NCBI GenBank assembly: GCA_937941765.1
Contig: CALDGQ010000098.1
Span: 1 to 64,000, forward strand
Reading direction: 5' to 3'
DNA: 64,000 bases
Source of the DNA: an uncultured Saprospiraceae bacterium
GTDB lineage: Bacteria > Bacteroidota > Bacteroidia > Chitinophagales > Saprospiraceae
Below the pieces are notes generated by a model. The model made no database searches, had not been told where the DNA came from, and saw only the letters and a list, made by a program, of their open reading frames with translations. Positions 16,881 to 26,123 of the stretch are shown here, piece by piece. Each line of letters begins with the position of its first letter. The stretch's first letter is position 1. Position numbers and translations under genes: made by a program.

Positions 16881-18440
16881 CTATTCGGCAAAGCAGCTCA
16901 CCTTCTGCAAATAAATAACCCCACCAATCCTAGCTGCCACCAAATAAATCCCAGCAGGATACGTCGATATATCCATCTCCACCGACTGCTCCTGCCCACT
17001 CCACAATGAAACCGTCTGACCAGCCATGTTTGTAATACTAATGTTGGTAACATCCGCTACCCCAGCTTCTGTCGTCACCTTAAATTGACCAGAAGATGGA
17101 TTAGGATATACCAAGAGTTGATCGCTTGGCTCAAGGATAATCGGATCGGTGGATACCATCGTACTATCACATCCCGGTGTCAGACATCCCATGCTATCCA
17201 ACTTGACCAGCCAGAAATTTTGCACCGCTATTGAATCGGGGATGGTATGCCCTGAGCAAAGGATGCCGCCATCAGAAGTCTCTATAACATTCCAGAAAAT
17301 ATCGGTGTCGATAAAGACTAAATCACTTTGATCAAAATAACGTCGCCATAAAATATCTCCATCTGGAGAAATCTTACCAATCGTGGCCGATCTATTAGAA
17401 CCTCCAGATAATGTATCATGCGCCACAACATCATCTCCACTTACCAAATAATTACCATCGCTTGCGGCTCTGATTTTTACCCACGTTGAGGTTCTATTGC
17501 CAGGAATGTCTTTTTCCCACAATAAGTTACCATCTTCATCAAAGGAAGTAATCCACTGGTGAACAATTCTTGGTCCTGGTGGATTGATTCTTTTTATCCC
17601 AATGACTAAATATTCTCCATTTGGCTTTTTTACTATATCTAAAAATTGTTTCCTTTCTTCATCAGAGCCGTTTACATCAGGTACAAACTCTTGCCACCAA
17701 ACCACTTCTCCGTCATTGTCAACTTTGAAAATTGAAGCAACTACCACATCTTGAATCCCGATATTATCTGTGTGAGCACCGACGATGATGTAGCCGCCGT
17801 CCGGGGTTTCTACTATGGCTTCGCCAAAATAGATTTCGCCGGGGTCCAATTGTGGATAATGCCGATAGGTAATGAAATTGAAATCTGGATCGGCTTTAAA
17901 CATTGTAATAGACTGTCCTTGGCCTGAACCTGGTTTAAAATTCCAACCAACTGAAACATAATTTAAATCGCCGTCTTGTATTAGTTTATTAGATATTTCA
18001 TGTCGGGATGGTCCACCAAAAAATTTTGTGTTTTCAAATTTTATTGAATCGTTTACTATTTTGGAAAGAAAATAATCTGTAGAGTCAAGTGAACAGCTAT
18101 ATTTCGATCCACTAACAATTAATTCGCCATTAGTGTTTAATTGCATGTCACGAATAAAACTACCTTCATGTAACTCATTTTTAAAGAAAGTAGCTTCCAA
18201 TGTGAATTTATTGATTTTAACAACCAATCCAGTATCACAAGCATTGCCTTGCGACCCTACAAATCCACCAGCCATATAATAAAAATCATTATGCTCGATT
18301 AATCCTGCTGGAAAACCCTCTGGTATGGGAAATCCATTAGATTGATCAAATTGTAAATTAAAGTTTGCAACTTGAGCAATAGATGTGAAGTTTAATAAAA
18401 ATAAAAATACGAAGCAATTCAATGTCTTTGTATATTTCAT
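16881..18440 (-). CDS. T9SS-secreted protein with repeated beta-propeller-like segments
   Basis: A 519-residue protein. It has a signal peptide (FVFLFLLNFTSIAQ) and a series of repeated blade-like segments of the form GxYxVVGxxxD, for example TPDGGYIIVGAHTDNIG, NGEYLVIGIKR, DGNYLVSGDD and SDGGILCSGH. The C-terminal type A sorting domain of about 80 residues starts at LLVYPNPSSGQFKV and ends YLQKVSCF. T9SS moves such cargo across the outer membrane and the sorting domain is removed on the way. The repeats resemble those seen in delta-60-like propellers of Bacteroidota; no catalytic residues stand out. It lies 60 bp downstream of another T9SS cargo gene in the same orientation, and both sit inside the block that splits the SpoIIM-MoxR locus. 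Confidence 0.85.
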   Translation of the reverse strand: MKYTKTLNCFVFLFLLNFTSIAQVANFNLQFDQSNGFPIPEGFPAGLIEHNDFYYMAGGFVGSQGNACDTGLVVKINKFTLEATFFKNELHEGSFIRDMQLNTNGELIVSGSKYSCSLDSTDYFLSKIVNDSIKFENTKFFGGPSRHEISNKLIQDGDLNYVSVGWNFKPGSGQGQSITMFKADPDFNFITYRHYPQLDPGEIYFGEAIVETPDGGYIIVGAHTDNIGIQDVVVASIFKVDNDGEVVWWQEFVPDVNGSDEERKQFLDIVKKPNGEYLVIGIKRINPPGPRIVHQWITSFDEDGNLLWEKDIPGNRTSTWVKIRAASDGNYLVSGDDVVAHDTLSGGSNRSATIGKISPDGDILWRRYFDQSDLVFIDTDIFWNVIETSDGGILCSGHTIPDSIAVQNFWLVKLDSMGCLTPGCDSTMVSTDPIILEPSDQLLVYPNPSSGQFKVTTEAGVADVTNISITNMAGQTVSLWSGQEQSVEMDISTYPAGIYLVAARIGGVIYLQKVSCFAE

Positions 18441-18500
18441 ACTTTATATAAAAAATAGACAGTAAGCAAAATTAACTGCCTACTGTCTAGGTTAAAAAAA

Positions 18501-21500
18501 TTAGTTTAATACTTTGGTAAATCTACCAGATTGTATTAACTCATTCTTAGTCAAAATATTAAAAAAGTAGGAGCCTTGGCCAAGGTAACTCGTATTAATC
18601 CTTACTTCATTTCCTCCTTCAATCTGATCTTTTAGAATTAACCTTCCAAATACGTCATGTATTTCAACTTTATAAGTTGCCTCTATGACACTTTCGCTTA
18701 AATCAAACACAATGAAGTTTTCAATTGGGTTTGGATATACCTTAATTGAAGTTGTTGCAGATGCGTTTTCACTAATATCCTCATCAGCAGCATCTCTTCC
18801 TTTCCCCCCTTCTCCTTTCCCAATCTCGACTGGGACTAATGGAAAATAGAGTCCACGATGTTGGAACATTTTATTTTGCTCCATCGCATGGACCAAGTTT
18901 TTGGGATTTTCTAAATCCTCCTGACTTATCGTGTTAGCAAATGGATTGGATGCATTTCCACTTTGTGCTATTGCTAATGCATTGTTCGTAAAAGCACTTG
19001 CCTGGTTGGGATTGATACTGTTTAACAAAACCTGTGCTTGATTTGTTTGTCCATTTGCGATATAGGTGCCAATCATTAATTCTTTATCCGAATTTTCTCC
19101 TCGACAATTTAGTATATCTATAAGGTGCCCAGATAACTTGCCATAGTTGGCGTTGCTTTTGTAGTAGTTCATTTGCTGTAATTGGCGGATCGCTTCATTT
19201 CGCTTTTTGATCGATTTATCAGAAGCACAAAATTGGTTTATCACACAATTCGGTGTGGTGCAAGGTGTATTTTCCTCTTCACAGTCAAATCCTGAATCTG
19301 CAACTGATGTATTGAATAGAACTTCCGAAGTTATACAAGCCTGATCAGCTGGATTAGGATTGCCTGCATGCTCGTAATATTGAAAAGGAAACTCAGAATA
19401 AATGTGGTTAAAAGTACCTAGACTACAAACGTCAAAGAATTGATTATTGGGCTTATCCCCAAAATTGGAAGGATCACCTTGAGCTGTCAAAACCCCTATT
19501 CCATTTTTTTTCACACAAGACCATGCCTGATTCTTCATATTCGAGTAGTCATTACAATTGGTAGTCAGTGCGTAGTTTTCGCCTTCAAATTGATTACCAA
19601 TCGTTAGATTATCAAATGTATTTTCACTGATTACGACTCCGTCATCGTCCGTATTGGTCATTACGATTCCATATTTTTTGCCCGAATTTGTAAAGCTTGA
19701 AAAATGGTTATCTAAAATGAGACATGCATTCGGGTAATCGCCGAAAATACCTGTTGGAACCAAACTATTTGCACTGTTGGCTGGCATATTCTCGAAAGTA
19801 CAATGGCGGATATCATCTCCTAGCGTTGCACGCAAATTGATACCTTGATAGACATTATTGAAAGTGACACTAGTCGCTTTCAAACTTGCCAATACGCTGT
19901 TAGAATACCCTGAATGTTCAATTCCGACTTTAAGATTCGTCATTGTCCCTCCTGTAACATCTAAATCAGCTTCAGAACCTACAATCCCAAATGGTCGATT
20001 GTTCGGAGTTATGGAATTCGCTCCTGTAAAATTACAACCTTCAAAATTGACGTAGGTCCCCCACACTGACGCATGGATCTGAGTACCTCTTAGGGCATTG
20101 TTGGACATATTGTCATCAATTAATGGAGCATTGCTTATGAAATTACAATTTCCAAATGTACTGTAGTTGTATTTATCGTATTTCATAAAGATGGCACTTC
20201 GTTTATTATTTATGAACGAAGAACCGAAGACTCTTATTCTAGCTCCACTATTGAAACCTACCTGCCCAACAGAAGTACCAGTGATTTCTTGACTTCCATT
20301 AACAGAAGTTGAAGGTGGATCCAAAATAACTGGTGTATTAACATATTCAAAATCGGCACCTACCACACCTCTTCTAGCGTCTCTGATCTCACTACCTGAG
20401 TGAATAACACAGAAACCTTGATTGGTTTGGTTTTGATATTTATTAGGTTGCCCTTCAACTACAATTCCATCCCACATTTTAGCATCTCCATTACAGTTCC
20501 AAGCTTTTAAAACAGAGTTAGCTACGGTTAACCTCCCTCCTGGTTGAATGGTAATACCAATTGGTGTTCGATTACCATCGGGATATGCTGTGTAGCTGTC
20601 CGCAAATTGCATTGTCGATCCGATAATTCTTAGATGTGCTCCATATGGTACAATTACGTTGGTGCTAATTGTTTTATCACTGTTCCATGTTGTTATGCAC
20701 ATATTTGTAGGAGTTCCAACAACAGTTTGATTTTGACTATTAGTATGAGTATTAGGAATGACATATTCTCGATTATCATATGTCTGAGCGTATTCCAGGG
20801 GTGCTGGCTCATCTGGAATATGATCTATTGCGGTGGGATTATAGCAAAAATCTTTTCCACTAAATTTTATTAGGGAATAGTTTTCTCCACCAGTTTCTGG
20901 ATCTACATTATTAATATCATGGTCTGGATCACCAGTGTTTCCCACCACGATAAAACCATCGCCTTCCAAAGATTCTACAACTCCAAACCCGCAAGTATTT
21001 CTTCCTAAAGGTCCTGGAGAAATTGATCTACTTTCTAGTGTACCATTTTGATCAACTAAAATTAGGGCTGAATTTTCATGTGGTGACACACCTTGTGGAA
21101 TGCCTTCTGGTCTGCCTGTAAGTGTACTAGCAATTGCAAATCCTCCGCCTGATCTTTGTATCATCCTAAAATGGAAATCGGCACCTGTGTAAGTCCCCAA
21201 ATGTGTTGCATTTGTCAATCCTAAATTATTCTTATCAAATTGAAGTAAGTAACCTTCTCCCCATTGATATTCTATTCCTGAAAATCTTAACACTCCATTA
21301 TGGTGACAATCTAATCCAAAATCTTGAGGGTCATGTAGATGTTTATTCTGGTCATGCCACATTATAAATTTATTCAACAAAGCAGTCACATATATTTTAT
21401 CATCTTCAATAACTATAGAATATGGCACATCTTCTGATCCATCTGCCCAAAATTCAATTCCATCAGCGTTCTGCAGATTTTCTGCACAATAACTATCCCA

Positions 21501-22292
21501 GCCATCTATATCGCGTTCAAAACCACTTCCTATGTAGCTTGGTCCAAACGGATAAACATCTTCCACTTCATTTGGTGGATAGTTATTAAAGATATCAGTA
21601 GGATTAAGGTTTTGCCAATCAATAAATTCTAAATGAGGTGTTTGTTTAATTGAATTATGGGAAGCTTCCAAGCCCGTTACTAGTAGATTACCAGAATCTG
21701 CATTATAATTTATTGAAGACATCAGTATATCGGAATCTAGTCTTCTCCCGCCAGGTACAGCAATATTGTTACTTTTCTCATGAATGGATGCAAGGTAAAT
21801 TGTTATCATTTCTCCATTGATGTGGTCAATTGCCAAGGCATTGGCCGCAGCAGAGATTCCTGAAGGGTTTGATAAAAGAATTTCATCTTTAATTCCTAAA
21901 TCTCCATTTGGATTAATTTCAAATACAACAACTCTTCTCCGTTGATTATTAGAATTATCTGTTCCAAAACCGCCGACAATTAGTAAATCTTTATTACCAA
22001 CCTGGAGATATTCGATATCTAAAAATCTACTTCTTGAACCAGATTCATAATAGAATGTGGTGTAATTAGAAGGGTCAGCTACATCTATTCTCATTATAAT
22101 TGCACTATTTCCTAACCAGCCACTTGCGAAATAGTAATTTGGAGTCTCAACTACTTGTACCAGTATTCCACTTTCTCCACCTGATCCAGTATCGTAATTG
22201 TCGGTAACGAGCTTTCCTTCGCTATTAACCAAACTGACCTGTTGTTTGAACTTGCCCTCCTTCAATATTCTCTGTGTTTTGAGAAAACCCAA
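18501..22292 (-). CDS. Large T9SS-secreted protein with parallel beta-helix region (main part of a frameshifted gene)
   Basis: 1263 residues in this frame. The apparent start at 22292 is only a TTG and there is no signal peptide. The missing N terminus with a signal peptide is encoded in another frame at 22225-22500. Both frames join if one G is removed from the GGAGGGC run near 22254-22260, giving a protein of about 1335 residues. Residues 1-500 repeat propeller-like segments (GYLLQFDKNN, GGFAIASTLTG, GDGFIVVGNTGD). Residues about 560-960 look like a right-handed beta-helix with repeated short strand and turn motifs (NVTFNNVYQGINLR, VVISENTFDNL). The C terminus carries a T9SS sorting domain (SIKVYPNPIENFIVFDLSES to FTKVLN). 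It is probably a surface protein or adhesin; function unknown. Confidence 0.85.
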   Translation of the reverse strand: MGFLKTQRILKEGKFKQQVSLVNSEGKLVTDNYDTGSGGESGILVQVVETPNYYFASGWLGNSAIIMRIDVADPSNYTTFYYESGSRSRFLDIEYLQVGNKDLLIVGGFGTDNSNNQRRRVVVFEINPNGDLGIKDEILLSNPSGISAAANALAIDHINGEMITIYLASIHEKSNNIAVPGGRRLDSDILMSSINYNADSGNLLVTGLEASHNSIKQTPHLEFIDWQNLNPTDIFNNYPPNEVEDVYPFGPSYIGSGFERDIDGWDSYCAENLQNADGIEFWADGSEDVPYSIVIEDDKIYVTALLNKFIMWHDQNKHLHDPQDFGLDCHHNGVLRFSGIEYQWGEGYLLQFDKNNLGLTNATHLGTYTGADFHFRMIQRSGGGFAIASTLTGRPEGIPQGVSPHENSALILVDQNGTLESRSISPGPLGRNTCGFGVVESLEGDGFIVVGNTGDPDHDINNVDPETGGENYSLIKFSGKDFCYNPTAIDHIPDEPAPLEYAQTYDNREYVIPNTHTNSQNQTVVGTPTNMCITTWNSDKTISTNVIVPYGAHLRIIGSTMQFADSYTAYPDGNRTPIGITIQPGGRLTVANSVLKAWNCNGDAKMWDGIVVEGQPNKYQNQTNQGFCVIHSGSEIRDARRGVVGADFEYVNTPVILDPPSTSVNGSQEITGTSVGQVGFNSGARIRVFGSSFINNKRSAIFMKYDKYNYSTFGNCNFISNAPLIDDNMSNNALRGTQIHASVWGTYVNFEGCNFTGANSITPNNRPFGIVGSEADLDVTGGTMTNLKVGIEHSGYSNSVLASLKATSVTFNNVYQGINLRATLGDDIRHCTFENMPANSANSLVPTGIFGDYPNACLILDNHFSSFTNSGKKYGIVMTNTDDDGVVISENTFDNLTIGNQFEGENYALTTNCNDYSNMKNQAWSCVKKNGIGVLTAQGDPSNFGDKPNNQFFDVCSLGTFNHIYSEFPFQYYEHAGNPNPADQACITSEVLFNTSVADSGFDCEEENTPCTTPNCVINQFCASDKSIKKRNEAIRQLQQMNYYKSNANYGKLSGHLIDILNCRGENSDKELMIGTYIANGQTNQAQVLLNSINPNQASAFTNNALAIAQSGNASNPFANTISQEDLENPKNLVHAMEQNKMFQHRGLYFPLVPVEIGKGEGGKGRDAADEDISENASATTSIKVYPNPIENFIVFDLSESVIEATYKVEIHDVFGRLILKDQIEGGNEVRINTSYLGQGSYFFNILTKNELIQSGRFTKVLN

Positions 22293-22500
22293 CTGCTAAA
22301 TACTCATTAGATGAAGTTGCAATTACATCAAATAACCAATCAGAAGGATTTTCCCATCCCAGTCCATGTGGAATTTTCACCTCAGTATTCCATTCGACAT
22401 TTAATTGTTGAGAAAACAGTGGAGGGATTGCAAATAAAAAAATTAGAAAAATGCTAGAAAGTTTTAGGGGGGGAGTAACCAAATTTCTTTTCAAAATCAT
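22225..22500 (-). CDS. N-terminal fragment (signal peptide) of the frameshifted T9SS protein
   Basis: A 91-residue frame with ATG start, a good Sec signal peptide (LSSIFLIFLFAIPPLFSQ) and a propeller-like NEYLAVGFSQN at its end. It stops at 22225 after running past the frame junction. It overlaps the large downstream frame by 68 bp. The large frame reads GKFKQQVSLVNSEGKL across the same bases, which continues this fragment sensibly if one G is removed at the GGAGGGC run. The two are best read as one gene with an indel. Whether the indel is real, a sequencing error or a slippage site cannot be decided here. Confidence 0.75.
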   Translation of the reverse strand: MILKRNLVTPPLKLSSIFLIFLFAIPPLFSQQLNVEWNTEVKIPHGLGWENPSDWLFDVIATSSNEYLAVGFSQNTENIEGGQVQTTGQFG

Positions 22501-22949
22501 AATGATAAAATTTTAAATGTTAAAAAAATTTACAAAGATAGATGGCCTCTTTTATAATCTGTTGCAACAAATATATAAAACAATTTGTTTTGAATTGTAA
22601 TGTTTTGCAATATATTTTAACAATAACTTTACAAAAAAATAAAAACCCACTAATAGTATGAACCAAAAATAACAACTTGTTCACTATTAGCTTTTTACAG
22701 ATTAGATTTAATAGTCACGTGTTCTAATATATATTACATAATATTAACTTAACAATAGAAAATATCAATTTATCATTCCTACAGGGTGTTTACACAACAC
22801 CTATAAAAGAACACATTGACATTGAAATCGATATTGCTAATGATATTGTCTCCAATTGGCGCAAATATTGATTTAACAAACCTGTATTCCCTCCTATCTT
22901 AAAATTCCCTCCCAACACTATTAATTCTCTACACTAGAATAAGCAAACT
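22501..22949. other. Intergenic region, 449 bp, very AT-rich, divergent promoters expected
   Basis: No reading frame of note. It separates the minus-strand T9SS gene from the plus-strand M48 protease gene. It holds a long A+T stretch (about 22530-22650) and a small hairpin GGTGTT-TACAC-AACACC near 22785-22801. A 22-bp stretch at 22820-22841 matches 16864-16885 at 19 of 22 positions. No clear TAnnTTTG box was seen. Confidence 0.6.
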
Positions 22950-25157
22950 ATGAGATATGTATTGTGCTTAGTGGCAACGCTTTGGATGGGATTGGCATTT
23001 GCTCAACATCCAAGTTCCTTTTCTCCTTTGGTATCTGAAAATCCAGTACCGAGTGACTTCGTGGTGCCATCTGGTGACAAATATCAAGAAGAAATAAAAA
23101 AAATTTCCTGCCATGCGCACCATCAAGCGCAAACAGATCAACAAAAATTTTATTTAGAATCCTGCTTCGTCATTGATGACTTGTTACATTCTGGTAATGT
23201 GTTGTTCAATGATCCACTTTCAAAATATCTCACCAAAGTAAAAAATGTAGTTCTTGAATCTCAACCAAAAATAAGAGATCAAATGCGGGTGTATGCGGTT
23301 CGATCACCTGTCGTCAATGCATTTGCAACCAACAATGGAATTATCTTAGTCAATATGGGTTTGGTAAGTCGCTTGAAAAATGAAGCACAATTGGCATTTA
23401 TTTTAGCGCATGAAATTTCTCATTTTACACAAAATCATGCATTAGACTTATACCTGGATGATGTTAACTCGCAAAGAGAAAGACAACAAAATCCAATGGG
23501 CAAGGACAGTGCTAATGAAGAAATTATTACTACCAACAAATATTCTAAAGAACTGGAGATCTCTGCAGATGCAGAAGGGCTCAAATTATTTTTGAAAACG
23601 GATTATGATATCAATGAAATAGATGGCGTATTTGACTTGTTGAAATATGCACATTCACCAATCACTGATATTCCTTTTGACACCCAATTTTTTGAATCTA
23701 CTTATTTCAAATTTCCAAACGAGTATTATCTACAAGAAATTGAAACCTCCTATGGACTCAATGAGCACAATGAAGACAGCCATAGTACGCATCCAAGTAT
23801 CGGTAAAAGAAGAGAACAAATGTATGACAATTTAAAAGGTCGTACTTATCGAAAGTTAGAAGATTTTTTGGTTTCGGAAAAAGTATTCAACAAAATGAAG
23901 ACGCAATGTCAATATGAGTTATCCAACTTGTATTTACGTGAATTCAATTATTATGAATCAATTTATAATTCCTATGTCTTATTGCATCAGGAAAGTGTAA
24001 TGGATGATGCTTATTTGAAAAAGAATATTGCAAAAGCATTATATGGTTTGACAAAATTCAGAAATAAAGACCGAGATCATGAAACCGAAAGCTCTTTTGA
24101 AAACGAGGATGGAGAAATTCAACGGTTGTATTATTTTTTCAATCACATGAAAAATGACGAACTCAATGTTTTAGCATTGCAATACGCCTGGAAATTGATG
24201 CGTACTTATCCTGAAGATGACGAAATGAAATCAATCGCTAATGATCTTTTTCAAGAAATGGTTGACAATCATTATGAAAGTGAAACGGAATTTTACGACA
24301 TCGATCATGCAGAAAAGTATGCTCCTTTCAACAGCTTTTCACAATCCAAAAAACGCAAAAGTGAATTGAAAAAATTTGAAAGAGAATTTATCAAATATGC
24401 GTTTGTAGATATTATCAAAGATCGTGGATTTTCAGAAGCATTTAAAGTCTGTAAAAGAAAAAAAGATGCTCAACTTAAAACAGCATTGTTAGATCAAAAC
24501 AAAACAGCACGACAAATCCGAAGAGAAACAAAAAGAAAAGAACGGCAACTTTTCAAAAAAGGATATGCGCTAGGTGTAGACAAAGTAGTCGTGGTCAATC
24601 CATACTACATGAAAATGGATTTTAGAAAAAGAGATACCCCAATTGACTATTTATCTTCTGAATTTTCAGAACAACAATATGCAGACTGGGTTATGAGCAA
24701 TGCAAAAGCAGTTGGCTTGGATGCACAAATGCTGTCTACAAATTTGTTAGAAAATGAGGAGGCTGAAAAAATGAATGACCTGATGTATATCACCGAATGG
24801 TTTAATCAGCAATTGGAATTAGAAGAAATAAAAATGAGGGGTTTCAATCAAGAACGAGTAATCGAAATCGCAGATAAATACGGTACGGATCATTTTTTAT
24901 GGACTGGAATTGTCTCAGGAAGAAAGAAAAAGTCGATAATGGGATTTCTAACATTCTTGTATTTACATCCTGCATACTCTGCTTATTACCTAACACATCC
25001 AGCATATGAATCCATGTTCTTTTCAATAGTTGTCAATGTCAGAACAGGAGAAATGGAGATGACGAAGATGAATCCACTTTTTGAAAAAGATTCCGAAACT
25101 GTAGTTAATGCACATTTGTATGACACCTTTTTGCAAATTCAAAAGAAACCGAAATAA
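22950..25157 (+). CDS. M48 family zinc metalloprotease, exported
   Basis: A 735-residue protein with a signal peptide (MRYVLCLVATLWMGLAFAQ). The peptidase domain occupies about residues 85-290. It has the zinc motif H154-E-I-S-H158 in FILAHEISHFTQNH and the downstream acidic ligand region ELEISADAEGLKLF (around residues 201-207), then the family's late HPSIGKRREQM. In M48 peptidases of the BepA/YfgC and Oma1 type the domain degrades misfolded envelope proteins. The 440-residue C-terminal part is charged and helical with no recognised domain, which makes this protein longer than BepA. It is followed 34 bp later by a small outer-membrane-like protein gene. It is probably a periplasmic or lipid-associated quality-control protease; substrate unknown. 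Confidence 0.9.
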   Translation: MRYVLCLVATLWMGLAFAQHPSSFSPLVSENPVPSDFVVPSGDKYQEEIKKISCHAHHQAQTDQQKFYLESCFVIDDLLHSGNVLFNDPLSKYLTKVKNVVLESQPKIRDQMRVYAVRSPVVNAFATNNGIILVNMGLVSRLKNEAQLAFILAHEISHFTQNHALDLYLDDVNSQRERQQNPMGKDSANEEIITTNKYSKELEISADAEGLKLFLKTDYDINEIDGVFDLLKYAHSPITDIPFDTQFFESTYFKFPNEYYLQEIETSYGLNEHNEDSHSTHPSIGKRREQMYDNLKGRTYRKLEDFLVSEKVFNKMKTQCQYELSNLYLREFNYYESIYNSYVLLHQESVMDDAYLKKNIAKALYGLTKFRNKDRDHETESSFENEDGEIQRLYYFFNHMKNDELNVLALQYAWKLMRTYPEDDEMKSIANDLFQEMVDNHYESETEFYDIDHAEKYAPFNSFSQSKKRKSELKKFEREFIKYAFVDIIKDRGFSEAFKVCKRKKDAQLKTALLDQNKTARQIRRETKRKERQLFKKGYALGVDKVVVVNPYYMKMDFRKRDTPIDYLSSEFSEQQYADWVMSNAKAVGLDAQMLSTNLLENEEAEKMNDLMYITEWFNQQLELEEIKMRGFNQERVIEIADKYGTDHFLWTGIVSGRKKKSIMGFLTFLYLHPAYSAYYLTHPAYESMFFSIVVNVRTGEMEMTKMNPLFEKDSETVVNAHLYDTFLQIQKKPK

Positions 25158-25191
25158 GCAACCACTCCATTTGAACTAATAGAACTGAACC

Positions 25192-25863
25192 ATGAAACTT
25201 TTATACACACTGTTTTTTATTTGTTTCTTCACTTTTGCCAACGCGCAAGCACCTGGTTATATGGGTAAGCGAAATTTCATTGAATATGATTTGTATTATA
25301 TGATTGCAGTCGGAGGACCTACTATCAACAATAAAATGTATGCCTACAACAATCTAGGAATTTCTACTAGACATAATTTTAGATTCAATCATGTTATCAA
25401 TAGATCAGGTGTAATTGGAATCGGATATGATTATTTCAAAACTGGAATTGGGATCGACTACAAAGATGCTGAAGATAATTTTCAATCCGCTTTTAGCAAA
25501 TTAAAAGTTACTGCAATCTGCTTGCACTATGACAAGTATTTCATGAAACAAGGATCGCTGGCACCTGTCGGTTTATATCATCATTTTGAAGGAAAATACA
25601 TCACTGGAAGCGTGGTAGACGAACCATTTAATGAAGTCGTGCAAAAAACATTTTATACAGGCTATGGTATTGGTTTAAAAAAGATATTTAAAGAAAATTT
25701 CTTTGTTAATTTTTCTGGACAAATAGGATGGACTTGGGGAGATCGTAATTTGGATACCTTACAGGACGATTTTGAAAAGAATGTTAAAACTCGAATCAAC
25801 AAAAGGATTTATAGTCATTACATTTTTGAAAACAACATTGGAATTGGGATTTTATTGTTTTAA
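25192..25863 (+). CDS. Small exported protein, probable outer-membrane beta-barrel
   Basis: A 223-residue protein with a signal peptide (LLYTLFFICFFTFANAQ). Alternating hydrophobic/polar strands ending in aromatics are visible throughout (RHNFRFNHVIN, SGVIGIGYDYF, FFVNFSGQIGWTWG), and the chain ends in phenylalanine (GIGILLF), as outer-membrane barrel proteins do. I do not recognise a family. It follows the M48 protease by 34 bp, so the two are likely co-expressed, and the protease could act in its quality control. Confidence 0.65.
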   Translation: MKLLYTLFFICFFTFANAQAPGYMGKRNFIEYDLYYMIAVGGPTINNKMYAYNNLGISTRHNFRFNHVINRSGVIGIGYDYFKTGIGIDYKDAEDNFQSAFSKLKVTAICLHYDKYFMKQGSLAPVGLYHHFEGKYITGSVVDEPFNEVVQKTFYTGYGIGLKKIFKENFFVNFSGQIGWTWGDRNLDTLQDDFEKNVKTRINKRIYSHYIFENNIGIGILLF

Positions 25864-26098
25864 AAATGTACTTCTCAGGCTTCTAAACAGGAGATACTTT
25901 AAGCAACAACTACCATTTTCGAATAACATTAATACTCGAACTTAATCTAAAAATCTTATTTTTACTTACTAGAAACTGTTGTTCATCAACACAGCTTTCA
26001 TATTTCGCTTTGCAGACGTTAGGTCGTCAATATCAACATTCAAATGAGGTATCGATTCCAATGGTTTTTGGGATCGAACAGCGAAGAAGAAAATTATC

Positions 26099-26113
26099 AT
26101 AATCATACATCAA
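26099..26113. repeat. 15-bp motif shared with palindromic element R1
   Basis: ATAATCATACATCAA lies 10 bp before the moxR start and recurs exactly at 28691-28705, 19 bp before the ABC-F start. It looks like one terminal arm of the TGTATGAT-type palindromic elements found at 28.6, 30.4 and 44.3 kb, here without its partner arm. Confidence 0.6.
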
Positions 26114-26123
26114 GTAAGTAAAT

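Noticed and set aside
18501-22292. A separate complete gene starting at 22292
   Set aside because: The start would be TTG with no signal peptide, although the protein has a T9SS sorting domain; a frameshift from the upstream signal-peptide fragment explains it better.
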